Source of the DNA: Lingula anatina
Lineage: Eukaryota > Brachiopoda > Lingulata > Lingulida > Lingulidae
Reading direction: 5' to 3'
NCBI RefSeq assembly: GCF_001039355.2
Contig: NW_019775462.1
Location: 303,229-367,228, forward strand
Length of the DNA stretch: 64,000 nucleotides
The translations under genes were made by a program, and so were the position numbers. This document shows, one piece after another, positions 35,145-45,987 of the stretch. A model generated the notes under the pieces. The model was given only the letters and a program-made list of their open reading frames with translations, did not search any database and was not told the origin of the DNA. Position 1 is the first letter of the stretch, and each line of letters starts with the position of its first letter.

Positions 35145-35690
35145 CATTTTGAATTTTTCAACCCGAAACAAAGTCTCAAAAGAGTTTAAATTATTCGGTC
35201 ATACATTTCATCACACAACTTGTGACATAAATCCTTCATTAAGTAGTCTTATATGTTTATAGTAAGAAGGGCTTGTTGACACACCAAACGAAAAGGCCAA
35301 TTTCATGTGGTGGCCATCTTTGATAAGAGCCATCTGTATTCAAATATACAATTTTAAGATAAAGTAACTGGTATTAATTGAAAATAAAAAATTCAACTAA
35401 TACAAATCCATCATAACATATAAAAATACTCCTAATTTTTGATTAATAAAAAAAAATTCAAATTTAGGTATTTGTATTTTTGCACAAAAAATTTTAGGAA
35501 AATGGCTGCCATCTTTGATTTGGTCGCCATCTTGAAAATTGTAAAATGCCTGGAAAATTGAAGCAGGCCTAAGTACTTGTGATCAGTGCAAATTTTGATA
35601 ATATTTAGTTGTTAAGTAACTTTAAAATCAATTTTTGTATTTACATATGACGTATGAATTTATCAGCGGCCATCTTGGATTTTGCTTGTT
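35145..35690 (+). repeat. Zone with repeated GGCCATCTTTGA-type motifs
   Basis: Variants of GGTGGCCATCTTTGAT occur at about 35149, 35307, 35503, 35521 and 35669 in AT-rich surroundings, all in the same orientation. This suggests an old element with internal repeats. No terminal inverted repeat was found. Confidence 0.5.
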
Positions 35691-36210
35691 TCTGGTACAA
35701 ACGGAAACTTTTTCAAGCCGGAAACAAGCAGAAATGAAAAATACAGGTTATTAACTACCATAATCAATCATAAAGCCTTTGCCTGACTGTGGGTGCAGCC
35801 AGATTGGATTTTTTGGCCTTTGGCTCATAGAATATAAATATATCTATTACCATTCGTATTCGACATCAGGCCTTTGAAATGAAACCCATAATACGAAGTG
35901 ATCTCTATGTTATGTATTTCATTTTCAAATTGCCTCAAAAGCAAAAAAAAAGCCTAACTATTAACAAGACTATGCTGGAAATTCTCTTACAACAAGCTTC
36001 AATTCTTAATTTTCTTTACTCTTTACTTCAACAAGAATATCTCCAATAACTTTTATCATTATCATGTGGTGATGAGGAATGTATATATAGACTTATTGTT
36101 AATCTTTACGGCAGAACTATGACACAGTTGTATACAGTATCTGAGTTTCGCGTAGTATCCTTTACCTTTGGATTTTTCATAAAATTTGCCCAAGACACGA
36201 AGTGTTAATC

Positions 36211-36213
<3 letters not shown>

Positions 36214-36269
<56 letters not shown>
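36214..36269 (+). repeat. TA microsatellite
   Basis: Uninterrupted run of about 56 bases. Frames encoding Ile-Tyr repeats across it are artefacts. Confidence 0.97.
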
Positions 36270-36272
<3 letters not shown>

Positions 36273-36766
36273 ATACGGTCTGCCAGGTCAACGACATCAC
36301 CAACTTCAAGCGAGTTACGTATATTTTTGCATCTAAAGTTGTCTGTTGGTTCATGTTTAATATACACTTATCAATCTTTTCATCCACGAGATTTTCATGG
36401 TGTAATATAACATAATTTATCATCTTAAGCCCCCCCTCCCCTGAAATGTAATCTTAAGTAACCATTCTATCAAGGTTTGATCCCCATACGAATTTGTAAA
36501 ATTCAATCTCAATCAATTTAACTTACTCGTTAACTTGGTTATGTAAGGCTATAAATATGTGGCTACCGGTAGTTAACTTGTTGAGGCTAATATACATGTA
36601 GTCTATACTACCGTCACCTATAGTGCTAAGGGTGCGCCTATTCCATTGTTCTATTTGTTTTTTTTTCTTACTTAATTCTACAATTTAATCTTGAAAGTTT
36701 GAATAGCAATAGTCTTTCAGCTTTACTGAAAAAGTACATGTGCCATCCAAGAGGTTAAATTGCCCC

Positions 36767-37868
36767 GTTCAAGTTGCTGTCTAGTGGGGCGGTGAATAGA
36801 CCAATACAGAATATCTTAGATTCACTGCACTCTGATTTGTTAAGCAGTATTAATACGTAATTCAGATATTAGAACACAGAGTGCAAGGGCTTCAAATAAG
36901 GGAGTTTAGTGAAGTCTTTCTTTTTAACCAGTCGAGAGTTATGGAGCTATTGTGATAATATAAACAATAATGTATGATGTATTATTGATGTTACAACCTA
37001 ATTGACATTGGTGCATCAAATCAGGAAATGCAGATTGGAAACTGATTGCGTACATAAATAGCTGTTCGAAATGTCTGCTTCATCCAATTCTATTATTTAT
37101 TTAATCAGGTATAGTTTACTTTCATGAATATATTGGTGCACTAGAAGCAAATTATTCTCTTTTATTGCCTTAGAGCCAATTGGTAGCAATTTGTCGATTG
37201 CCATTCACCGCGGTGCGGAAAAAAATCCCAGTTTCACATTGAAACTAATCGAGTGCCTTGCTCGAGCATCTTTGTGGAAGTTATAGTATTCAACTCGTGA
37301 GGTGGTCTTCAATTCCAGCATAGATAAATGTATCAACACGAATGAAACAATATGTCATCTCTGCAGGCGTGGCGTGTGGCGTGTGTGGAGGGGGGTGATG
37401 CAAGCTCAATGAATATGTCAAGTTAACTCATTGACTTACAGTAGCTTTTATCTCCAATGGTTGAAAGCTCAGCACGTAGATTACGGCGAGCTTTATTCCT
37501 GGTCTCTTTTTCGATACATCATTCATCTAAGCACAGCCGTAAGGAAAAAAAGAGTCGGCGTGATGCATCAATGTAGAATACCCCAGTGCGAAGACATATG
37601 GGCCATCATGTATGGAATTAATATAATTTGGATTTCTATACGCTCTGAGGTTGAAATTGAATCTAATTTGATCAGGATAGGCCTACCTATCAAGAACATG
37701 CGAACCTTTGTTTCAATCTCACGCGTGTATTTTCCGGGTGTATCTTCGTAATAGTACCTGCCTTGATTAATTAATTAATATATCCATGGATAATCTGCGG
37801 TTGGAAAAACGCCATGCTTTTTGCAATAAATTAATCGTAGAACTGAAATTAGATTAGTGATTGTGATG
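36767..37868 (+). repeat. Direct duplication 1, left copy
   Basis: It matches 37870-39138 almost base for base, with a handful of substitutions near the left end and one absence of about 167 bases after CTCTGCAGG (37367). It ends exactly at the N. A 106-codon frame (37431-37751) lacks an ATG start and any recognisable domain and is not called. Confidence 0.95.
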
Positions 37869-37869
37869 N
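37869..37869. other. Unknown base, probable contig join
   Basis: A single N lies exactly between the end of the left duplicate and the beginning of the right duplicate. Confidence 0.8.
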
Positions 37870-39138
37870 GTTCAAGTTGCTGTCTAGTGGGGCTGTGAAT
37901 AGACCAATACAGAATATCTTAGATTCACTTCACTCTGATTTGTTAAGCAGTATTAATACGTAATTCAGATATTAGAACACAGAATGCAAGGGCTTCAAAT
38001 AAGGGAGTTTAGTGAAGTCTTACTTTTTAACCAGTCGAGAGTTATGGAGCTATTGTGATAATATAAACAATAATGTATGATGTATTATTGATGTTACAAC
38101 CTAATTGACATTGGTGCATCAAATCAGGAAATGCAGATTGGAAACTGATTGCGTACATAAATAGCTGTTCGAAATGTCTGCTTCATCCAATTCTATTATT
38201 TATTTAATCAGGTATAGTTTACTTTCATGAATATATTGGTGCACTAGAAGCAAATTATTCTCTTTTATTGCCTTAGAGCCAATTGGTAGCAATTTGTAGA
38301 TTGCCATTCACCGCGGTGCGGAAAAAAATCCCAGTTTCACATTGAAACTAATCGAGTGCCTTGCTCGAGCATCTTTGTGGAAGTTATAGTATTCAACTCG
38401 TGAGGTGGTCTTCAATTCCAGCATAGATAAATGTATCAACACGAATGAAACAATATGTCATCTCTGCAGGCTACCAGAAGCCAACAAGCAGGAGTTTCTA
38501 ATGGCTACATTAAATTAGCTGTGACCCCATTGTAGAACTGCGACTTAAAATGTGTCAATTATGTCAGAACCTCGTACACCGATATTTGCAAGGGGGTTTA
38601 TCCGCTTCCTGTTTATGCGTATCCAATGGTGTGTGTGTGTGTGTGTGTGTGTGTGTGGAGGGGGGTGATGCAAGCTCAATGAATATGTCAAGTTAACTCA
38701 TTGACTTACAGTAGCTTTTATCTCCAATGGTTGAAAGCTCAGCACGTAGATTACGGCGAGCTTTATTCCTGGTCTCTTTTTCGATACATCATTCATCTAA
38801 GCACAGCCGTAAGGAAAAAAAGAGTCGGCGTGATGCATCAATGTAGAATACCCCAGTGCGAAGACATATGGGCCATCATGTATGGAATTAATATAATTTG
38901 GATTTCTATACGCTCTGAGGTTGAAATTGAATCTAATTTGATCAGGATAGGCCTACCTATCAAGAACATGCGAACCTTTGTTTCAATCTCACGCGTGTAT
39001 TTTCCGGGTGTATCTTCGTAATAGTACCTGCCTTGATTAATTAATTAATATATCCATGGATAATCTGCGGTTGGAAAAACGCCATGCTTTTTGCAATAAA
39101 TTAATCGTAGAACTGAAATTAGATTAGTGATTGTGATG
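37870..39138 (+). repeat. Direct duplication 1, right copy
   Basis: It starts immediately after the N and continues seamlessly into unique sequence after 39138. It has about 170 bases (38471-38640), including a GT microsatellite, that the left copy lacks. Confidence 0.95.
38629..38657 (+). repeat. GT microsatellite
   Basis: GT run at the edge of the segment missing from the left duplicate. Slippage or recombination here may explain the length difference. Confidence 0.95.
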
Positions 39139-42100
39139 TGTAAATTAGTGATTTCAACTGGCGATCTTTTTTGTTTGTTTGCCATCACTCGATGTAAATA
39201 AAGTGGGCTAATTTGACCTAGAATGATGATCGACGATTTGGGAAGATATATTTCTTCAGACCGTCTGATTTATCATGAAGCCGGTCCGTGTCTGGTCTAT
39301 TGTACCAAAAGTACTTTTCAACTTTTTTGTTGTTGTTGTATAAGATTCTGCATGATAGAGCGCAAAGACAATGTCTTGTACGTACATGTACAACACCGCG
39401 CTGGCAGAGCGTGTAGTTTTTTTGTATAACCCACAAATAAAGGGTTGTAACGTTACGTGTAACGAAAGGTATACATTGGCGTGCCCATGTCAATTCCGCA
39501 CAAATGTAATTAACGAGCTTCCAGTCGAGGTAGCGAGACAAGGGATGGAGAGAGAGGATTCCAGGTAAATGATTGATAGGTTACGCAGAAAAATCGATAG
39601 ATTTTAAGTAAAATTACATTAGCTACGTTTCGTGCAATTGGTTACCTTTATGCTATCACATTATGGGCTCGTTATGATAGAAAATCGTCAAGGTCGAGTT
39701 TGTTTCTTGTTTCTTGTTCCTGCAGGTTTTCATCGATTTTGTCTTTCTTGTAATAAAACAAAGCCGTTTTTTGACCGTCAGTTGACATCTTCTGCGCATG
39801 CTTCGCAAAAGATGTTTTCTACTCCGCGTTCTGTCTTGAATATATGAACTCATCTCTATGCAAAGGAAAATCTTTCCTCCCTTTCGAAAATACTTCCATC
39901 TCATAAATGAATCACTCAGGGAAAATTTTATTATTTTTCGGAAATAAAGCCTAAAAGCATGCTTCATTTGTTTATGAATAAATCATAGATGTATTATCTC
40001 CTCTAAAATTACAGGGAAAATTATTAGATCTTGTTAATAGCATTTTCATGCCATATGCCGTTACGTCAGAAGAAAAAATAACCTCATATTTGTTTCATGA
40101 TTTTTGTGTCATACGTGCCAAGAAATATGTTTTTAATGTAACGCACATTTTAACAGGCTTCTTGTATGCAGAATTTCAAAATCATCTGTGCAGGCTTTAC
40201 CGAAACATTTAAGCAGAACTATGCTCTCTCATTGTCATATAAGGACCAGCTCAAAAGAGTACTGCTCAATAAATTTATGGCATATTACGTAATTTAGGAG
40301 AGTTACAAACAAGGCAGTCCACTAACTAACAGGTTCGGACAAGTCTGATTACAAATTTTCCATTGACGTACCTTATATGAGATGAAAATTAAAAAAAAAA
40401 AAAAACAGTACGTTTCATCCCTAGGCATGTACAGTGTATGTACCTTTAAAACTATTATATTCCATATTAAATGTCAAGTCTCTATTTACCGGTATATATA
40501 TATATGTGCGAAGTGAGTCAACGGGCTGATGAATCTGGCTGGTTTGTCAGCACTTTACTCAGATTTTGGTGATTTCATTTGTCTTGATAATATTTTTGAT
40601 TGAATAAGCTGAGGGCGGAAACCTGACCGTCAAATCAATTTTGTGAGGCCAGTGATTCCTCTGACGGTATTAGCAGGATTGAAAAGGTGCACATAACATT
40701 ACGTACGGAACTGAATCAGCACTTTTTAAATGGTTTTAGCGTGTATTTTTTCCCCCGCAATGTCTTTGTGAATATCACGTCGACTGCATACAGTACAGCT
40801 TGACATTACACGGTAAATTGGGTAAAAGGGAAAAAGAAGAATCTGAAAATCCTTTTTGCTTTTTAGGATGTAAAATGTTTTAAATATATGTTTTAATTTA
40901 CAGACTATAAGTGAGCATGCAAAGAATATGATACGTTTTTGCACCTCGGTTTGCTGATTGTGGAAAGAAAGAAACCATGTTCTTGTCTTGTAAAAAATGT
41001 CAGAAACAATAACAGTGAATCTGGTTTCTTCGTTTTCACGATCGAGCATAACAAAAAACCGCACATTAGCTCAGACAATGATACAATGCAAATGTCAGGG
41101 TTTTTGCAGTAGCCCACGAACTATGCATGTTCTTAATCATCGCTTTTCTATTTCAAATTTCACCAGTGTCTGTCGAATCGAAACGCAACAAAAATCAAAT
41201 GCACGTTAGCCAAATTATTTGTCCTACGTGCTTCAATACGCCAAGGCCTAGTAATAATATTAAATGAACATTATTTGCTACTTGCAAACTTTGTTTCCAC
41301 TATGAAAAATGTATCAAAAGCGTATGCTTCGATGAAGATGTTAATCTTCAAAAGGAATTTCTACTTGTTGGGTTTCTGAAATTCTGGCGTTGTAATAAAA
41401 CAACCGAAAGCAACACCGTCGGCATGGTTGACTCAAAACAGCGTGTATTGCATCAAAGTATCGCACACTGTGACCTGCACGAAATGCCGTTATAAATGTT
41501 GTCCATAGGATTGCTTGCCTTACTGGTATGTTTGGTTGGTTGGGGTAACGTTGGGAAAGAGCTCATTTTGAACTCTTTGTTCGTTCTCTGTGTTTTCTTT
41601 TTAACGTTGAATGGAAACTTACTAATAAATATGTATTGCAGCAAGCCTTTTTCTTTCCATACGTTGTTATTCAGTAAATTACGCAAGTTGCCCATATGGG
41701 TGTTGTACAGGAGATTGCTTGCCTTAATGTGTCTTTGGTCGGGGAAACCTTTGGAAAAGGACTCTATTCATTCTATGTGTTTTCTCTGTAACGTTGAAGT
41801 AAACCAAGGGAAATACATTTTAACGAAGCTTACCAGTAAATGTATATCGCGATGAGTCTTTATTATTATTATTCAGTACGTTTGACCGCTACCTTTAATT
41901 CAGGTAGAAGGAAACAAATCACCCTTTTTTCTAAAATTTGTCAGAAATTAAGACCAAGAATGCGTTCAAAACATCTATAAGAGTTCCTTGAAGTGCGTTA
42001 GACTTGATATATATTATCTCATGTATCTTAGCAACGCATATTTGTCGGCATCCAGTGTTTCATGTATGTATTGTACATAATGTACTCGTCAAAATCACCT

Positions 42101-43150
42101 GGCTTTGTTCCTAAAGGGCAAAGTCACCATCATGTACTTAGGTGACCCCAGTGACTAAAATATATCCTTTTTTTTCAAGCAATTTGCAGCAGTGGCCTAT
42201 GCATCACATACGCAATCATCACATACGCAGTTAAACCATTTCATTGAAACCCGGCTACGAAACGACTGCGCAAAAAAAGCAGATGCTTATAGGGCGCGAA
42301 ACGCTGTTGTTGTCGAGTGATGAGATTTCGGGCCATCTGTAATGAGATTGTGTATGTTTGCTGATATTAGACTCGGGAACTTCATTTTGATTTTTGAGAA
42401 AATTGTCGGTACTTGGACGCTGCGTACATTAGAGTTTGGTCCTTATCTCTGTTCACTTACTAGAAAAAACAAGAAGGTGCGAGGAACATGTAATATGGAC
42501 AGGACAAATTTAATGTGTTTTTGATAGGTCCTGTTCAATCAAAAGGCCGTTGACGTTTAAGCGTGGGTTTTCGCCTTCTTGGGAATATTAAACCACCAGT
42601 TTACCCCAAATGGACCCCAAAATGCCATCAAATGAGTTTATTTATCATTACCATCATTTTTCTCTTAGAGAAATATGCTTATGATCCTGTAAGTCCCCAT
42701 TGGAAAGTGTGAGTGAGAAGAAGAAAAAGATAAAGAAGTAGTAGTAGTCAAACACGTGTTGTCATTTGAGAGCTGTCAGTTAGCGTCACACCACATCGAT
42801 CTTGTCTTGTCCATAGGACGATCGAAACGCCCAAGGTATTCTGCCTCGTGTTACAGCGGCTGTTTAAATAGACTGGTAAACTCGTATCAGAAACAGAAGC
42901 CGTCTTCGACAGCTCGTGTTAGGTAGCATGTTGTGACACAGTGTCCTACCTGCACGCACTGAAGATAATTGCAGGAACTGGTGCTGTCACTCGGTGGCTG
43001 TTTCCTTTTACCCAGCTGAAATAGTCTTAATCACCTCAAGTCGCTGTGAAGCTGTGGGGTATGAGTAAGATGGTCCAGTCCGAGGGAAGAAAAGTGTAAC
43101 CAAATTTCATTGTTTTCTTAACGGGGATATATCTTTGATCTAACGACAAA
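39139..43150. other. Stretch without a firm gene
   Basis: A 204-bp imperfect tandem duplication (41499-41866) is the main structure. ORFs around 39.2-39.6 kb and 40.7-41.2 kb overlap on both strands and have no family match. A seven-residue start with donor (39544-39563) is too short to support. The last few hundred bases would be 5' leader or promoter of candidate exon C. Confidence 0.45.
41499..41866 (+). repeat. Imperfect tandem duplication, unit about 204 bp
   Basis: The first unit starts at 41499 and the second at 41703. Shared blocks in order are ATTGCTTGCCTTA, TTTGGT, GGGAAA or GGAAAA, CTCTGTGTTTTCT-like, TAACGTTGAA and TTACTAATAAAT/TTACCAGTAAAT. The units differ at many bases, so the duplication is old. 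Confidence 0.7.
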
Positions 43151-43269
43151 ATGAGCAAGTTCATGTTGAAGCGCACGTCTCTGCAACCGAAGACTAAGCG
43201 ACATTGGAGGTACGAAATTAAGAGCTCGAGTTTGGAGGAGGCACCGAGGACCATTAGACCTTGGACGAG
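43151..43269 (+). CDS. Candidate first coding exon C, short basic protein start
   Basis: An ATG (ACAAAATGAG) follows an in-frame TGA 15 bases upstream. It opens 39 codons plus two bases and ends at an ideal donor, CGAG|GTAAGT. The product begins MSKFMLKRTSLQPKTKRHW and ends APRTIRPWT; it is strongly basic and has no membrane segment. The local GC content is higher than in the flanks. The minus strand is open too, but its residues are the Leu/Phe-rich pattern expected opposite Lys/Glu codons. It ends in phase 2, like candidates A and B. The protein family is not recognised. Confidence 0.5.
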
Positions 43270-43929
43270 GTAAGTGAAGACGACTTTCACTACTAGAGTA
43301 TACAATATAAGTGCATGACTACATCGATAACAAACCCACGGGTCCAGTGCCTTTATTTTGGATGTCGTGTAATTCCACATACACTAAAAAGGTGTATAGG
43401 ATTTCCGAGGACCCCCCCCCCCTTCGTGTTTTAATTGCAGAATCATGTATTGCTATTGCACACATGGTGTAGATGCATGTTTATATGAAGTCCTTTGCGT
43501 GGCGCATGCTGGATGCTATAAGTTAACACGAGTAGGTTTTGCAGGCAAGACGACTGGTTTCTAAGAAGACTGTTTTTTGTGAATCATAACTATATGTCAT
43601 TAACGCATGCTTAAGCATCCGCTCTGCGGTCCGTGCAAGCACTCTCGAGACCAATCGGTCGCGATGGATTGATCCATGTTTTCCTGTGAGCTTATTAGAA
43701 TGACACAGAACACTGATAATGCATAAGAGTTTTATTTTGTCGTAAGAGAGAACTGAATGTCACGTTTAACCGAGCTGGAATATGGCATACAGTTCACTGC
43801 TGCTCAATATGACAAAGTGCGTTTGATCTTATTCTTGTTAAGTGCATAATAATGTACTTGTTTGCGTCTCTTGGGAACCGTCCAATTTTATTCTTTTCTG
43901 TTGCGATATAGGCTGAAACGTTTTTGAAC

Positions 43930-44120
43930 ATGACACAAAGTGCAGAGTTATCTGGACCGTGGAGGATATTATATCGCTGGTCATATATTCGACTATTAGC
44001 ACCTGCGAAATGGCTAAATAATTTCGTAGTTTCACGTAATAAGCCAATGGACGAGGGTAGCCTTTGGCTCTGCTGCCATAAACGAGCCACCGACGGCCAG
44101 GGACAATTCTGCATGCTTCT
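43930..44120 (+). CDS. Weak candidate exon, open on both strands
   Basis: ATG at 43930, 63 codons plus two bases, and donor TCT|GTAAGT. The product begins MTQSAELSGPWRILYRWSY. The same interval is open in two minus-strand frames as well, one with a TTACAG acceptor near 44115, so strand and coding status are unresolved. It shares phase 2 with candidates A to C, which is weak support. Confidence 0.2.
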
Positions 44121-45833
44121 GTAAGTTTGTCTTTTTCATACATTGCCTCTTTCAACACTCTTTTAGCGAGCACTTTCAAATGGCAATCGCTCTCTCTAAC
44201 ATTACGGCCATTAGCGGCAAAATGCAAGGTAATAAAAGGTTAATCCTGCCTTATCTGGTGTCGACATAACCATTCAGAATCCGATCACATATATTCTTGA
44301 TGGGGTTTTGTGTATGCTGTACTAAGTCACGATATAGCAGCGATTGATTTATTACTTTTACCCTAGGGAAAAATAGCCATAGATTCTTCTAAAACTGGGG
44401 CAATTTTAAACAGTGAATGCTGCTGATTTTGTGGTCATTGGCAGCAGTGAGGGTTGGAGATTGCAATCCCACCTCACCCTCCCCTAGAGCGCACAAAAAG
44501 GTATAGAGGAACCGCAGCGCAAAAGGCATAAAATGGAACCGTATCTTGGAATTTGCTCAACCGTCACATAGCGTTCATGTGTTGCATTCATACTGGTACT
44601 GCAGCACAGGCGCATTTACCCACATGCACCATTTCATATTTCAAACTTTTGGCATTATCTACGCATGTGCTATTTTGTTTTTTGATCATTTCAAAATTAA
44701 TTTTTCACGCTTACTGCTATATTTCCCCATTACTTTGCAGGAACACATTTACCTGGCGTAATACATGTTTACATATACACGTAGGCCTATACATGCCTAG
44801 AGATAAGATGTCATTTGGCTGTGGCGATATTCGCTTTATTCGGTTTTAAAGGCGTTTTTCGGCGAAATGCGAGTGCTTTCGGCATGTACATCTGCATAAA
44901 TACTGGTGGTGTCTAGTTGTTTGTGCAAATTAATTATTTCATACACAGAAACTCACACGTGTTGGGGAGGCTGGCTGCTTTGTAAATAATAGCCAGTAGG
45001 AGGGGGGGGGGGCTCTGAGCATATTATACAGTCTTGGCTAATTCAGCAACAAGTCTCAATAGAATGTTAGACCTGTTTTATCATAGAATGAGAATTATCG
45101 GGTTCCGGTCACTTCGCTTATGGCGTAGTCAACGCGTACATTGTAGCTTGGTTTGGTTAAACTTATTTTCCTCTGACTCCTATTTCAAGAGTTCATTTAA
45201 GTGTCTGATTAAATAATAAAGACTGGCAGTGATTGTGGCCTATCATTCCAATAGCTTACTTATTATAACTGTTAAGTGGTGAAGTCTGAGGAAGAGTAGG
45301 TTTGGTATCGTCAATAGGCCAAGTGGACATAGGTCTAATTCTTATTTTGGATAACTGTGCTTTTCAAAATCTCTGTCATCTGTTTAAATATATGTGCACA
45401 AACAATTGCAATCTGCCTATATTGGAGCCGGGTGCCAAATCTGAAAGCAATTTGTACATACTCAAGATGCACATGCACACATAAAACGTACAATATATTT
45501 ATTAATATGGAGAATAAAAAGCTACAGTATTCAGGGAATTACAGTATTAGAAGCAAAAGGTGTTACGCTCTATGAACACCCAAAGTTTAAATCTGTTTAA
45601 AACGAGGTAGAAATACCAGCACAGTGTGATCTCATGGTACTCTTTTCAAAGTGGAGGCAGCTTCTGTGCTCACCCTTGGAAGAGCAATCCAAATGACCAG
45701 GACAGTCCATCCCGAGTCTGTGCTGTGACAGCGCAAGGGCCAGGACAGCCAATTTCATTAATCTTCTCTAGAAAAATAGTATATCAAAATGTTCCCCCAC
45801 AGCCTCAGTGATTGCTTCCCCTTTGAATAACTA

Positions 45834-45987
45834 GCAGGCCCGTAGCCAGGTGGGATTCTGGGGGTTCAAAAGACCCTCCCTTTCGACAAAGAAAAAAATC
45901 TCTCTGGGTAAAATTTTATCTAGGTACACGAAGGTTTAATGGTAAAAGGTCCACTTTTTCAAAAAAAGAACCGCCCTTTTGAATTGT
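45834..45987 (+). mobile_element. GGCCCGTAGC-type MITE, right end missing
   Basis: The left end GCAGGCCCGTAGCC and the interior (AAAGGTCCACTTTTTC, AAAAAAGAACCGCCC) match the intact element at 54023-54158. The right inverted repeat is absent after CCTTTTGAATTG, so the copy is truncated or decayed. Confidence 0.75.

Larger units (their letters stand above)
28619..36766. other. Intron or intergenic stretch, repeats only
   Basis: It holds TA microsatellites (28978 and 36214), a 31-bp tandem pair (31597) and the GCCATCTT-rich zone (35145-35690). No exon with a credible start, acceptor and donor was found on either strand. Confidence 0.5.

Noticed and set aside
36062-36423. ORFs with long Ile-Tyr repeats (also at 10806 and 28861)
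   Set aside because: They are translations of TA microsatellites.
37431-39021. Two identical 106-codon ORFs
   Set aside because: Their identity comes from the N-linked duplication. They start at non-ATG codons and have no domain.
39544-39563. Tiny start (MEREDS) before a CCAG|GTAAAT donor, phase 2
   Set aside because: Six codons cannot be told from chance; similar pairs occur inside the SLC22 intron.
43036-43380. Minus-strand ORF of 114 codons over candidate exon C
   Set aside because: Leu/Phe-rich composition is expected opposite the Lys/Glu codons of the plus frame, and no good acceptor was found.
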